This document shows, piece by piece, positions 45,184-56,950 of a stretch of DNA of 64,000 nt. This stretch comes from Moniliella sp. 'wahieum' (Eukaryota > Basidiomycota > Moniliellomycetes > Moniliellales > Moniliellaceae). The position numbers and the translations under genes were made by a program. The DNA lies in the NCBI GenBank assembly GCA_003971905.1, contig RSEE01000059.1, forward strand, positions 357,104 through 421,103, read 5' to 3'. Position 1 is the first letter of the stretch, and each line of letters opens with the position of its first letter. The notes below the pieces were generated by a model, which had not been told where the DNA came from, did no database searches, and was given only the letters and a program-made list of their open reading frames with translations.

Positions 45184-46335
45184 ACGGGAAGGGAGTACGA
45201 GCTCGGCTGGTCAACAACCAACATTCGCTGGCACTGCTATGACGCTGGTCTTCATTGTGGAAAGCGATTTTTTGCTCGGCTGGCTGTATATTGTGTGGTT
45301 ATGGTATAGCATTCATTGCAGCGGGGGGCGAAGCGTTCCTTGCATCAGTCGCCTGCACCCGCTGTTCCGTCACCTGTGCAGCATCATCTTATGATCGGCT
45401 ATTACGCATCTGTCCTTTACCCTAGTTGCCCTCACACTTGCCTGGGGCGGTGGCATACGCACACACCACGGATCGAGAGGGGGGAGGGGTCCTCCGTGGG
45501 TGGCACATGTGTGTCTCACCTGCTGCGCACTTTTTGCTATTATATGGCACCGCCCTCAGGTTTCCCACCATTATCGATTGGGACATGAAAAGGTTGCGGT
45601 CACAACAAGAATGTACATACCAATGACACACGTACTATGAGAGAGTAACAAAGAAGCGTTAATGGGTGGGGCCGGTAAAGACACTGCGTCTCTTTCTGTT
45701 TCCTGATAGCCTCAGAACAAAAACAATGAAAGGGGTGAGGGTGTTAGAGATGCCATGGGGGTCCACAACTATACGGGCACCCACTAATTGTCTTTCTGAA
45801 GGGGATTAGTTGCCTTTGTGCCCTTGCTCATCCTCCGTTCTCACTCCGTCCAACTACGAAGGACGATACTATGAACACATCCGTCCATTTTTGGCAACTA
45901 TATACTACTAATTAGAGGAGACAGCACTGGAGAGGAGGAGCGGACCCTTGCCCACCGCTATTGACGTACACCGCTGCCTAAGGGGCCTGGCTGGTAAATT
46001 ATCCTTACTATCTACTTCTGGTACGCTTATGCGAGTGAGAATTGGCGGTCAGTCTGCCGGATCTGACGGTGCCAGGAAATTAGGAATACCTGCGGTTTAG
46101 CTACGGTCATTATTCAATGAGGTCTTCGGTTGTCAGACGCAGGGAAGCACGGGTACCGGCCGGATTTGCACGTTTCAAATATTCAGCTCAGAGACACTGG
46201 CTCACTCCCAAGCCTGTTCTTTGCACCGCCCCATGCCCTGTAGGGTTTGCCGCAGCACAACTATTAGGGTTGTCTGTTTCTTATCGTTTCGTGTGGCGTC
46301 TGCTGGGCGCCTGCATCTCCACCAACCAGTTGAAG
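45184..46335. other. intergenic region, right edge of the gene-poor island
   Basis: 1.15 kb up to the S30 start. No gene recognised before the S30 promoter, which carries the TAGGGTTT box at 46241. Confidence 0.4.
46241..46248 (+). promoter_or_regulatory. TAGGGTTT box upstream of S30
   Basis: The octamer starts 95 bp before the S30 ATG; a second TTAGGGTTG follows at 46264-46272. Same octamer and spacing as in front of P1. Confidence 0.5.
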
Positions 46336-46748
46336 ATGTACGTGCCCCGCTCCCCTCCCGCTCCTCTCCACACTGGCTACGTTAAGGCCCCCTGCTCTCG
46401 GGTACGCTGCGGGCGGCTGCTCCGTTGGCCAGGTGGAAGGATGAGGGAAATGCCAGGGACGTGGCCATGAGAGTTTGAGGCTGACTGCTTGGCGACTACA
46501 GGGCAAGGTTCACGGTTCTCTCGCGCGTGCCGGCAAGGTGAAGGGTCAGACGCCCAAGGTCGAGCCTCAGGAGAAGAAGAGAGCCCAAGGGACGTGCGAA
46601 AAGCGCCTGTGTACACTCGCGTATGTCCTCCCTCTCTGTTTGAAGAACGTTGCCCCCTTTGACGGGCGTGTGCTGACATATCTACGTCAGCTTTGTCAAC
46701 GCCACTCTGGCTCCTAACGGCAAGCGCCGCATGAACCCCAACACCTAA
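46336..46748 (+). CDS. RPS30: 40S ribosomal protein S30 (eS30), not fused to ubiquitin-like domain
   Basis: Small basic 40S protein. Exon 2 (46502-46620) encodes [20 protein letters not shown] followed by EPQEKKR; exon 3 (46691-46748) encodes [18 protein letters not shown] and the stop. The first exon is just the ATG at 46336, followed by tacgtg: with one extra G this would be ATG|gtacgt, a perfect donor, so a G is probably missing. Intron 1 (~46339-46501) has a ctgac branch and cag end; intron 2 (46621-46690) is gtatgt...tcag. In exon 2 the expected PKGRAKKRL is split across frames by short A-run losses. About 62 residues, the normal S30 length. Confidence 0.93.
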
Positions 46749-47510
46749 ACACGCAAATCCCACTCGGTTATGGTCTGGACGTTGTTCGTATCTGGCGCCC
46801 AGATCCACAACGACTCCTCCAGACTGCAGACTCTCAGCCCCTCGCCCCCCGGAGAGCCCCTCTCAGGCTGTTCTTCCCGTGCACCCTTCTCCCCTGTTCC
46901 GGGCTGAAATGCACGGTGACCGATTGTTATCTCGCATTATCGCGTTATCGTCGGTCTTGATTCGGGGCTAGACAAGGGTTGGTGAGAGAGTGGGCTGCGT
47001 TGACTCCCTCCCCCGTTGGCGCGGTAGCATACGCCTTGCAACACCGATTGATGCAAGATAGCTTTCTCAGTTGGAATAACCCATTGGTCAAGCTTCGCTG
47101 ATTAGCTGCGCCCTTTTTGCATTGTTAGGTAGAGCTAGTATATAGTCGGACAGGAGTAATGGCCCTTGGTCCGCTAAGAAGGTCAAACAGCAGGAGGAGT
47201 GCAGTCGATACCGAGTATTCGCACTATGCATCACTCATCACTCGCTTCGGCAGGGAAGGGAATGTGCGTACTCCCTATTTGTTGAACGTTGAGCTCAGGC
47301 TCAGTCATCTGATGTCAAACGCCTCTGCCTCGAATCTAGGCCATTCGCACCACAGCTATGTCTCGTTTATCGACTGTCTCGTTTATCGATAGTCTCACAC
47401 ACTCGGGAATCGGAATATCGGCATGCATGCGAACAAGAACGAATTAAGCGATGTGTGCCTAGTGAGGGAACCAAGAGGGGAGGAGGGGAAGTGGATGACA
47501 GGGCAGATAC
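46749..47510. other. intergenic region, convergent 3' ends
   Basis: 0.76 kb between S30 and adenine deaminase. A small frame at 47159-47392 lacks motifs. Two adjacent TCGTTTATCGA units lie near 47362-47391. Confidence 0.4.
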
Positions 47511-48666
47511 TTATGCGACTGTTGGGACGTACTTGGCATAGACCTGATGCACCTTCTCACGCAGCTCATTCTTGCGCTCTTCGGAGCACCACGAGCCCTC
47601 GATGCCGTTGAGGGCGATGGCACGCCATTGGTCGTACGTGAAGCCAAAGCGAGTGTGAACGATAAGATAGTTGTCGAGGATGTAGCCACCAAAGTAGGCG
47701 GGGTCGTCCGAATTGATGGAGAAGGCCACGTCTTTGGACACGAACAAGTCGATCGGAAGCTCCGCCACATCCTGCACGACCCGCAACTTCACGTTGGAAA
47801 GGGGGCAAAGCGAGAGGAGCGTCTTCTCCTTGGCAAGACGCGCATAAGCGCTTCGTCCTGCTTGCTGTTGACACCATGGTCAATCCGCATCACGCTCAGG
47901 TCATCCAGCGCCGAGGTCACGTAGGTGTGGTCGCCTTCCTCGCCAGCATGCGCGGTGAGGAAGACAGTAGGGTGGCGCTCGCGCACCGCCTCGTAGCATG
48001 CCACAAAGAGCTGCGGGGGGAATGGCTTTTCGGATGAGTCCAGTCCTAGACCGTGAATCACACCCTCCTCGTACCACCGCCCAGCAGCGTCGATGGTTTG
48101 CAAGCCATGCTCGGCGGGCAGGTGCCGGAGGATGCAGAGGATGAGGCGGGTGCTCATGCCATACTGAGTCGCCGCATCGCGACAGGCAGCATCAAACCCG
48201 CGGACGACTGTGTCAAGGTGAACGCCGCGCTCGGTGTGCGCTTGCGGATCAAAGAAGACCTCGGCGTGGTGGCAACCGTCGGCCGAAGCACGCGCAAAAT
48301 AGGCCATTGCCAGCTCGTAAAAGTCGGCCTCTTGGAGAAGGACCGACATGCTAGCATAGTATGCCAGAAAGTCGTCCCTGGAGAACGAGCAATGTTAGGG
48401 GGTGTGTACGACAGAGAAATAGAAGGGGGTGGAAGCTAAAAACGGGAAAGAGGAAACGATACGTACAGGTCAGCAAACTGATCGTACCTTTCCTTGCAGG
48501 CTGCGACCGTCTTGGGGAAGTGGTCAGGAAGGACGACGTTGTTACGCTCGGCCAGCTTGAAGACGAGCTCGGGCTCAAGCGTGCCTTCGAGATGGAGGTG
48601 GTGCTCGCACTTGGGCAGCTCAGTGAGGAAGCTAAGCATGTTTGCGTCGCATACGTGCTTGGCCAT
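47511..48666 (-). CDS. AAH1: adenine deaminase (Aah1 type, adenosine-deaminase superfamily)
   Basis: Converts adenine to hypoxanthine in purine salvage, using one zinc ion; cytosol and nucleus. Metal and catalytic motifs: CEHHLHLEGTLEP (two His), FFDPQAHTERG (typical of adenine rather than adenosine deaminases), FLTAHAGEEGDHTYV (His and catalytic Glu), VMRIDHGVNS (His) and SINSDDPAYFGGYILDNY (Asp-Asp). Exon 1 is 48467-48666 and exon 2 47511-48377, with an 89 bp intron (48378-48466, gtacgt...ccag) inside ADL|DDFLAYYAS. A one-base slip near 47840-47850 separates the two main blocks (RLAKEKTLLSLCPLSNVKL continues in a new frame). About 355 residues, as in yeast Aah1. Confidence 0.95.
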
Positions 48667-51279
48667 GGTAGGAGAATGCGGAAGAGAGCAAGTGGGAACA
48701 GGGGAGAGCAGGGAAATGTGGGTTCGGGGAGGAGGAAGTGGTGGAGGAGGAGGAAGTGAAGGTGGTGGAGGTGGAGGAGGAAGTGGTGGTGGTGGAACAG
48801 GGGAAGCTGTCGGCGTATCGTTTTTTCTCCTATGGGTTCCTAGTTCAAGCCTCTTGGGCAGTTGGTCAGTGTGCGAGGCAAAGTAGTGAGGAGTGAGGGT
48901 CCAGGTCCGATGTCGGGCCGATATCGCATTTCAAACTACAATCAGAAAACGACATGAAAAAAATAATCGAGCCTCCACCGCTATCAGGCCGCGCGTGGTG
49001 TGGCGAGTTACTTACTAGAGGGGGGGAAGGCCGGGGAGGGGAGAGGAGAGGGGATTGTGAATTAAGTCCTGCCTACGAGCTCCCATATGCTTTCTCGCTT
49101 CTCTGGCTTCTATTATCCACACGTTTCGCAGCCACAGGCGCGATGGCGACTGGCTTTTTGATGTCTCTCTGTGGAAGCGACTGGTTGGTGTAGATTACCA
49201 CCCTCACACGACCAGAGTGTAAGCCGCGCTTGCAATGGAAGTACGCATTCTGTCAACCGGAGGCTTCGACTGTTGCAACAAGCCGAATCCGACAAGAACG
49301 CCAAGCCCTGCAGACGCAAATGTGTCACGGGGCGACGATTAAGTCGCCCCGCACCACCCACCTCCACTCCCTTGTCGTCGCTCTCGCTTCTCGGCTTCTC
49401 TCCCTATCACTAGATCGCTACTCAAGTTCTCTATCGTTCGCTATCGTGACTCTCGGATCAGGGAAAACCCATAACAATCGTCTCTTTTCTGCTCGCGCTC
49501 TTCGTCTATTTTGACTAGGCTTCTCGTCTCGTTTCTCGTCACGGGTCCTCTTTTCCCTCTTGACCCTCACATCGTCTCCCACCGTGCCTTTCGGCTTGGT
49601 CCTCACTTCTTCCCCTTGACTCGTTTCCCCTTTTCGCTGGAGACCTGTTGGTCTTTCCTTTGTTTTCTCCTTCTCTTTGCATCCATATCAGTGCCAGAGC
49701 TTAAGGCTGGGACAGGGGAAACGCCACGTCTAAACCGAACCGTTCATCTTGCTGGGGTTACTTGGAAGCGCCACCAAGGTTAAGGACCAGGGGGAAACTT
49801 GTCTGTTTCTTGATCTAATTGTGATGGCCCAAGTCGCCCACACACCTTCCTTTTCCCCTCAGCCTTTTTCTAGGCAAACTTCACTCCAGAAGAACCACCT
49901 TTCGGATCAGCTCGCTTGCCCCCTCGCCCATCGGAGCTCACCGCTTTGTCCGGCCCCTAATAACGTATGACCTCCTTGCAGACGCTTCTGGTTCTGCCCG
50001 ACGAACAGCAAAGCACACTACTCGCGACTCTCACCTGCGTGTCCACACCAGTGTTCCTCGGACTTTGGTTTTGAAATGCGCCAGTCCTCCGCGAGTCTTG
50101 GCTCCCTTGTGCAAGGAAGGTCTCCGCCACGCAGCGTTTCTTCATTCCTCAAGCTGTTAATAATGATATGAATACGGTATGGCCCAGTTGCTCCACAGAC
50201 GGTAAAAACCGCAGCGCCGCACACTGATGTGCCCGCTTGCATAACATTGGAGTGGAGGTAGGGCCTGATAGCGCACGAGGTCTTGCATCAGACCCTCAAA
50301 CATCAAAGCTTACCGGTTACTTCATATCTCAACCTCGCGTCTCTCGTATATCCGCTGTCGTCGACCGCCCGCAAATGAAAATGTCCTGCCAATATATACT
50401 TGACTGAGTACTATGATCCCTTCAAAAGATTGACGAGGTTGACGCGTGACGGTCACGAGCTTCCTGCCCACGCGAGTGAGACCGGGGTGGCGAGAACGCA
50501 GAGCCTCTCCTCTTCGGTCTCGATCTCTTCTTCTTCAGGCCCTTGAGATTGAAGCTGACCAGGCCAACTGACCAAAAGAAGGTGCGGGGCAAAGCGCGGC
50601 AAGACCTTGTGTATAACACGCCCCGCACCGAGAGGGCACGCGGGCCCGGCTACTCCGGCTACTGGCGGTGACTAGTGACTAGTGACTAGTGACTAGTGAC
50701 TAGTGGGTAGTGAAGCTAAGGTGGCAGCGCAGTCGCCGAGATCGAAGCCGGGGAGCGCGAATATGTCCGGTGAATTTATTTGTGTTTTGCATTTTGCTTC
50801 GGTTTCGGAAGGTGTGGCTGGTTGTGCTGGGTGGGCAGCCTTGGCCTAAACCTTGGGGCCGAGTGCCCCCACGCTGCAGCGGTCCTATTGGGCGACCAGA
50901 CTGGGCTACAGTGCGCAAACCCCCGAACTTCTGGGGGGGGCAAGAGAAAAAAGAGTCGGATGGCGGACCGGCCCCGTGCCCCGTGCCCCGTGTCCTTGGG
51001 ATCGGGGCATGCCGTCTTCCGGCCCCGTCGGATCCCAGAGCGCACCAGGCGCACTCTAGGCCCTCTGGCCGCCCATGGATGGCCCTAGGCCCTATGCCCT
51101 ATGCCCGATGCGGCCAGTGCCGGCCCAGTGCACGGACCAGGCATGAAGCTGTGAAGTTAGAAGACGGCCTCGTTCTGTCGGATGATTTTTTTTACGAAAA
51201 AACTGCGAGTAGCTTTCGGCCGCACCACCCCTCTCGTCTCTCCTCCACCACATTCTTCGGCGCGCTTGCCTCGGACAGG
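48667..51279. other. long intergenic region with divergent promoters
   Basis: 2.6 kb between adenine deaminase and the carboxypeptidase. It begins with a purine-rich GGAGGA/GGTGGT tract (48727-48800), continues as pyrimidine-rich unique sequence (49360-49690), and has a 7-bp tandem repeat at 50668-50705. A poly-T/poly-A patch lies at 51187-51201. I see no gene or structural RNA. Confidence 0.4.
50668..50705. repeat. five tandem 7-bp repeats, GTGACTA
   Basis: Five perfect consecutive units, 575 bp upstream of the carboxypeptidase start. Each unit junction recreates the palindrome ACTAGT. Confidence 0.95.
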
Positions 51280-53036
51280 ATGAAGCTCGCTTTGTTTGGT
51301 GCGCTCCTTTGCGCCGCTGTGGGCCATGCCGCCCAGATCCCCCTGGGCATGGCCGCCCCGAACCCCCTACCACCGGCTTCCGCATCCTATCCAACGATGC
51401 GCTCCCCGCCCACCAGCTCCGCGTCAAGGAGGTGCCGGGCTACCTGTGCGACCCTTCGGTCCGCAGCTTTAGCGGCTACATGGATGTGGATGTGGACAAG
51501 CTGCGTCAGCACTACCAGACTTCGACGTTCGGTGTGGAGTCGGTGCCCTCGGCGGACGCCGTGGAGGCTCTGGCCGAACTCGAGGCGGCCCCGCGTGGCA
51601 CGATTGAGCACTTTTACTTCTGGGCGTTTGAGAGCCGTGACAAGCCCGAGCAGGACCCCCACGTGCTCTGGCTTAACGGTACGTATGACTCTCGATGCAC
51701 CCAAGTAGATGACTGACATGCCCTTCTCTGTAGGTGGACCCGGCTGCTCCAGCTTTACTGGTACGTTTTTCCCACCCCCTGGTTTTGAGTGTCACCCGAG
51801 ATGAAGAAGTGTACTAACTGCTAGGACAGGTCTTTTGATGGAGCTGGGCCCGTGCAACGCAGCTGACCCCGCTAAGAAGGGGTACAACCAGACTGCCGAG
51901 TACAACCCCTATGGCTGGAATGCGCGTGCCAACATGATTTTCCTCGACCAACCGGTCGGCGTGGGCTTTAGCTACGTGTCCTGGGCGGATCCCAACCGCA
52001 AGGACCCGGCCCCCGGTCGCATTTACTCGACTTCGGCCGCGGCCCGCGACGCTTCGGCGTTCCTGCACCTCGTCACTGCCCATGCCAAAGAGATCTTTGA
52101 CCGCCCCACTGGCATCTCTCAGTTCCACATTGCAGGCGAGAGCTTTGCTGGGCGCTACATCCCGCTGATTGCAGCTCAGACGTTGCGGGACAACAAGGCG
52201 TGGTCGCAGACGGAGACCGGGCTGCCCGCCGTGCCGCTGAAGAGCGTGGCGATCGGGAATGGGATCACCAACCCGATCAGCAGCTTTTCGGCATACTACA
52301 CATATGCCTGCACGGATGCCGTTGCCGATGGTCCTTTCCTGGATGCCAAGACGTGCCAAGGCATGAAGAAGGCGTTGCCCGTCTGCCTCGACCTGACCCG
52401 GAAGTGCAACCAGATTGGCACCAACTTGGCGTGCAGCACGGCCGCCACGTTCTGCGAGGGCGCGCTGTCGAGCAAGTGGGACTTGACCAACTCGTCCATT
52501 TACGATTACAAGCACTCGCCGCCCGAGTATGCCGAGGAGGAGTGGGTCAAGCACCTGCTCAACCTGCCCTCGACGCGGGCCGCACTGGGGATTGACGCGC
52601 ACTGGCCCGGGGTGGACCGGTCGGGGGAGTTTGTGGGGTGCAGCGACACGGTCGGGGAGCAGTTTGACAGCACGGGCGACGGGGCGCGCACGTCGGTGTG
52701 GGCGGTGCAGGAGCTGCTGCGGCAGGGCATCCGCGTGCTGTCGTACGGCGGCAAGCGCGACTTTATCTGCAACGTGTTTAGCCTCGGGCCGGAGCACGGC
52801 TGGACGCAGGTGCTGGAGTGGGAGTACGGCGACGAGTTCCGTGCGCAGCCGTTGGTCGACTGGCTCGAGACGGCGACCACGGGGAGGCGCGGGTGGCCGG
52901 GCAGTACAAGACGTATGCCAACCTGTCGTTTGCGTCGGTGGACGAGGCGGGGCACTTTGTGCCGCGCGACCAGAGTGCGGCGGCGCAGGTGCTGATCAAC
53001 CGCTGGCTGCACGAGCCGGGCGACGGCAGCTTCTGA
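51280..53036 (+). CDS. serine carboxypeptidase, carboxypeptidase Y-like (S10 family)
   Basis: Vacuolar or secreted exopeptidase. Signal peptide MKLALFGALLCAAVGHAAQ, then a short propeptide. The conserved WAFESRDKPEQDPHVLWLNG leads into the oxyanion-hole motif GGPGCSS; the nucleophile Ser is in HIAGESFAGRYIPLIA, the catalytic Asp in KRDFICN and the His in VDEAGHFVPRDQ, so the triad is complete. Three exons: 51280-51678, a 27-nt microexon 51734-51760 encoding GPGCSSFT, and 51830-53036. Introns are 51679-51733 and 51761-51829, the latter with a perfect TACTAAC branch. Frame breaks fall in a C5 run (51363-51367) and a G4 run (52881-52884); one added base at each restores the family reading. About 540 residues. 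Confidence 0.95.
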
Positions 53037-53567
53037 GGGCGTACAAGTAGCGTTGCGATCGACATGAATGGCCGCCACACCATCCTGCCTGCTGGGGCGG
53101 CGGGCAGCGGGGGCAGATAGAGCATTCAATAGGGCGTGGCCGGGAGCTGAGGCTCAGCGGGCAGGCTGCGATCTCGGACTCAGATGGCAGATGGAACAGC
53201 CAGCGTGTGTTTTGAAATTGGAGGTGTGATGCATCCAGCATGGCTGGCCGATGCAGAGGCACGCGGCAGCAGGCAGCACAGGCTGCAGTGCGCTGCAGTG
53301 CGGGAGTATGCTTGGCCACGTGGCATGCAGCACTGGTGGGCACGGGGCGCTGTGGCGGCTGGGGCCGCTGCGGGTGGCTGCCCTGGCGCTGACTCGCAGG
53401 GCGCTGCGCTGGGGTGCGCTGGGAGGCAGACACGGGGCCAGCCACACCAGCCAGCACCAGCCAGCGCCAGGCCAGCCCCCCCCAAAACATGCCACGTCAG
53501 CGCCCCCCCCGCTCGCCTGCTTTGCTTTTTCCCTCTCCTGCCCGCCACCTCCACCGCCGCCCCCACC
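53037..53567. other. intergenic region / leader of the bZIP gene
   Basis: 0.53 kb, with imperfect repeats of GCCAGC(CAG/ACC) around 53440-53475. Nothing else recognised. Confidence 0.4.
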
Positions 53568-54825
53568 ATGTCGCCCCCTCCCGCCGACACGGGCGGGCTG
53601 GCTGCCTTGGCCAATGCGTCGGCACACGCCGCCCCGTCGGCAAGCCGTCCCATGCATCCGCCGCCGCTCCATCCAGCCCCCACCGCCAGCGCTCGTCCGC
53701 GCCCGCCTCCGAGCCGGAGGGCAAGGCTGCGTCTGGGTCTGGGTCTGGTCTGGGTCTGCGTCCGCGTCGGCGGCCCAGCCTCCGCCTACCTCCCCGTCCC
53801 ATCGCCCTCCTCCCGCCGCCTCGCAGCCCCCCGTCGACGGTGGATGCCGCGTCGGCATCAGGCTCCCCGCCCGTCGGGGTGGTCCGCAAGCGGCCCGAGC
53901 CGCCCAAATTCCCGAGGACCCTGCCCAGTTCAATCTGACGCCGTCCAACAAGAGGCCGAAGCCCATGACGCAGGAGCGGATCGCGCGTCTGGAGGCACGG
54001 CAGGCGCGCAATCGCTTGTCGGCCCAGGTCAGCCGGGAGAAGAAAAAGTCCTACGTGTTGAACCTCGAGATGCAGCATGCTGAGCTCGCTCGTCACAACG
54101 CCGAGCTGTGGCACAAGATGCAAGACAACGAGGCGCGTCTGCACATGATCAGCGTGCTGCTCTCGTCCGAGGATGATGCGACAGAAAAAGTCCGACAGAT
54201 CTCTGCCTGTTTGGCCAGTGGGCCCACCGGCGCTCCTCACCCTAACCCCGCGACCGTCGTGGGCCGCCTGCCTCCCCTCGCAGGCCGGGCAGCGCTGCTG
54301 CTTCACCCGTGTCCCCCTCCTCAATTACTGACGCCCCCCTGCCGAACGTTGCCAAACCAACCTCGTCGCCCACACCTCCCCTTCCGCGTCCAGCGCGACA
54401 GAGGTGCCTCCCTCGGTGCCTGCAAGCACATCCGACGACGGCAGGGCGCACCCAGATCCCAAGCCAGCCGGCGATGAGGCCAAGGAATCGAGCGCTCGCC
54501 TTCCACCAGCGAAGGCGACACCCAGCAGCGGGCGCTCTTCCTCGGACCTTGCCGCCGACACGGCTTCGGGAGATGGTGCAGCGCCTCGGAAACCGCCGTG
54601 CCGGCGCCGTCTGAGAGGTTTTTGTCTACCACGTTCTTGGGGACTTGGCCCGGCACTGGCGCAGGCTGCGCTTGCCCCCCTCGCGCGGGACGCGAAGGAG
54701 GATGCATGTGCCCCCCAGCGGAGCCGGATTTGGGTCTGGCTAGGTCCCCCCCTCCCCCCCATGCGTCGAGGCTTGTTTCACTACTTTCCCCCGGTGGGTG
54801 GATTCGTGGCTCGAGTCGTGCGTGA
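53568..54825 (+). CDS. bZIP transcription factor (Hac1/XBP1-like basic region)
   Basis: The DNA-binding basic region reads RIARLEARQARNRLSAQVSR followed by EKKKSYV, with the N-x7-R signature (NRLSAQVSR) and the Arg-Asn-Arg-Leu-x-Ala-Gln context of Hac1/XBP1 unfolded-protein-response factors. A leucine-zipper-like coil follows (LNLEMQHAELARHNAEL). The N-terminus (from ATG 53568, MSPPPADTGGLAALAN) is Pro/Ser/Ala-rich, and the C-terminal ~190 residues are low-complexity (e.g. RLPPAKATPSSGRSSSDLAA) and spread over two or three frames. Assigning it to the UPR is inference from the basic region only. The frame must change between ~53700 and 53850 and after ~54300. The end at 54825 is approximate. 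Confidence 0.7.
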
Positions 54826-55138
54826 CTGGGCTCGTGTGCCTCCAGGGATGGCTCTTGGCACCCCGAGCCAGTCTTGCTGGACTCGCTGAGCTACTACCTT
54901 TCTCTCCTTTGTTTTCCTGGACCCTGAGCCGCGTTCTCTTCGGGGATCGGAGGGCTGCCTGTCTTGTACTTCTATGTTGTTCAATTTTTTTTGGTTTGCC
55001 TAGATCTGCGTGGGCTGTAAAAGCTGTAGATGAATCCTTGCCTCCCAGGGGAGGATAACAAGAGAGCAGAGGCCGAGGGTCGTGGGTTCGATATGGATCC
55101 GGAACGGAAGCAGACGGGAAACAAAAGGGGGTATGTGG
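54826..55138. other. intergenic region, convergent 3' ends
   Basis: About 0.3 kb between the bZIP and Ert1-like genes. No feature seen. Confidence 0.35.
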
Positions 55139-56950
55139 TTAGCCTAGACAAGGCAAAAAGTTGGCCACCACCAAGCAAGGCAGATCAAACACGTCCCGTT
55201 GATCGAGTAGCACACTGCGCAGCGCATCATTCGGCCCTGGACCGGTCGACCCTCGGGATCGTGCGAAGGCGCCATGCGGACATTGGCCACGGTCATGATG
55301 GACTGGTGCGTGTTTTCAAACGCATGCAGCGCAAACTTTTCCCAATAGTCCAGTGCCGAGTCTTCGTCAAACAGCTCATAAATGTGCTTGCCCACAAGCT
55401 CTTGCCGCGGCCACTTGGTCAGCTTGGAAAATTCGGCACCCCTGCACAGATTTCACACGTCCGCCGCCACACTAGCGTTGGTGTGCCGGAAAAGGAGATG
55501 AGCTTTTCAAATTCGAGCACGGTGCGTTGGATGCTCCGTTCGACAAACACTTCGTCCTCCTGCGTCATGGGCATCTGCAGCGCAATCAGCGACGGGCGGA
55601 ACAGCGCCAAGGCCCGCACGATCCGCAGCACCGCCGCCTGATCAAAGTTCTCCGTCGCATACTTGAGCAAAAAATGGTAACCTTCCGTGTAATGAAACGG
55701 CTTGATTTCCTTCATGTAGATCGCACGCACACGTTGCTGCCAGTGCGCATCGAGCGCACGGGCATGTGCTTGCGCATGAGCTTGCGCATGCGCCGGAGGC
55801 GCGCCGCCGGGCACACCCGTACTCACTTCACCTCCCCGCGCCGCCGCGTGCATCCCGCCTGGCACTGCACCCACCACATTCTCCTCCGCCCCCGTACGCG
55901 CCCGACGCCGTTTTCTCCTCCGTCGCCCCTCGCCCGAGTCCGAGTCCGAGGCCGAGAGCGAGTCGGGGTTGGGATCGGGGTCGTGATCGTAGTCGTGGGC
56001 AGGCGAGAGCTCGTCGGCATTGCTCAGGGGCGCGCCGGTAGCGCCAGAACCGGTGCTGGGCGGGTCGCTCATATGGAGCGCACTTGCCGCGCCGGCTGGC
56101 AGGCCAGGGAAGGATGCCAGGCCGGCCACGACAGGGTCCGAAAACGCATTGGGCGGCACGCCCGTGGGAGGGTGCCGGTAGGTGGATTGCCATTGCCCGT
56201 GCCATTGGCATTGACATTGGCATTGGCATTGCTACCGGCACTGCCATTGTTGTTGCCGCCCAACATAAAGGAAAGAATGTTGTACTCCAACGCGGACGTT
56301 TCCGCGCCAAAGGGCACCTCGTTGCCAGTCAAGACGGCCTGGATGAGATGCGACATGTCGTCGTCGGTCATGCCGTTGCTGGGCGGCACGGCAGGCGGCG
56401 GCTGCCACGAGGAGGCACGTTGAGCGCAGACCAGTAGCGGGCGGCGCCGCCGGCGGGGGGGTACTCGGCGTCGCCGGCGGCCGAGGTGGAGGGGTCGACG
56501 GACCAGTAGTTGGAGCCGATGAGCGGGGGGGGCGCGTGGGCGCGGGCGGGAGGCGGGGCAGGGCGTGGGCAGGGGCGTGGGCAGGGCGTGGGCAGGCGCC
56601 GGGGCAGGCGCCGGGGCAGGCGCAGAGGCGGAGGCGGAAGCCGAGGCGGACGCAGAGCCAGGCGCCGAGGCAGGTGCGGGCGCGGGCGCGGGCGCAGACG
56701 CCACACCCGACACGGGGGAGCCAAAGTCGGCGAGGAGGTACTTGCGGTCTTGCGGGTGCCGGGCGGCACTGGTCCTGGATGCCCTTGCGGAGGCAGCGCT
56801 GGCAGGGGCGCGTCCTGGCAGGTGAGGTGGGCCTTCTGGCAGGGCAGGCAGGCGTGGGTGGTTTTGCGCCGGCGCACACGCCGCTCCTTGTCGGAGCTGC
56901 CGGCAGCTGCCGGGCGAGGCGGGGGGGGAGTGCGCACGCGGCTCGTCCAT
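55139..56950 (-). CDS. ERT1: Ert1/AcuK-like Zn2Cys6 transcription factor with PAS domain
   Basis: Regulator family controlling gluconeogenesis and respiratory carbon use. N-terminal zinc cluster: RRRKTTHACLPCQKAHLTCQ and PCQRCLRKG, with the 'ACxxCQKAHLTC' core typical of Ert1/Rds2. Then an Ala/Pro-rich linker (56500-56720), the domain HYTEGYHFLLKYATENFDQA, LALFRPSLIALQMPMTQEDE, LEFEKLISFSGTPTLVWRRT, and the PAS end KHIYELFDEDSALDYWEKFA with HAFENTHQSIMT. The last segment, DVFDLPCLVVANFLP, is in a shifted frame just before the stop at 55139. The start at 56950 (MDEPRAHSPP) precedes the zinc cluster by ~35 residues. At least three single-base slips (near 55190, 55435 and 56840). About 600 residues. 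Confidence 0.9.
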
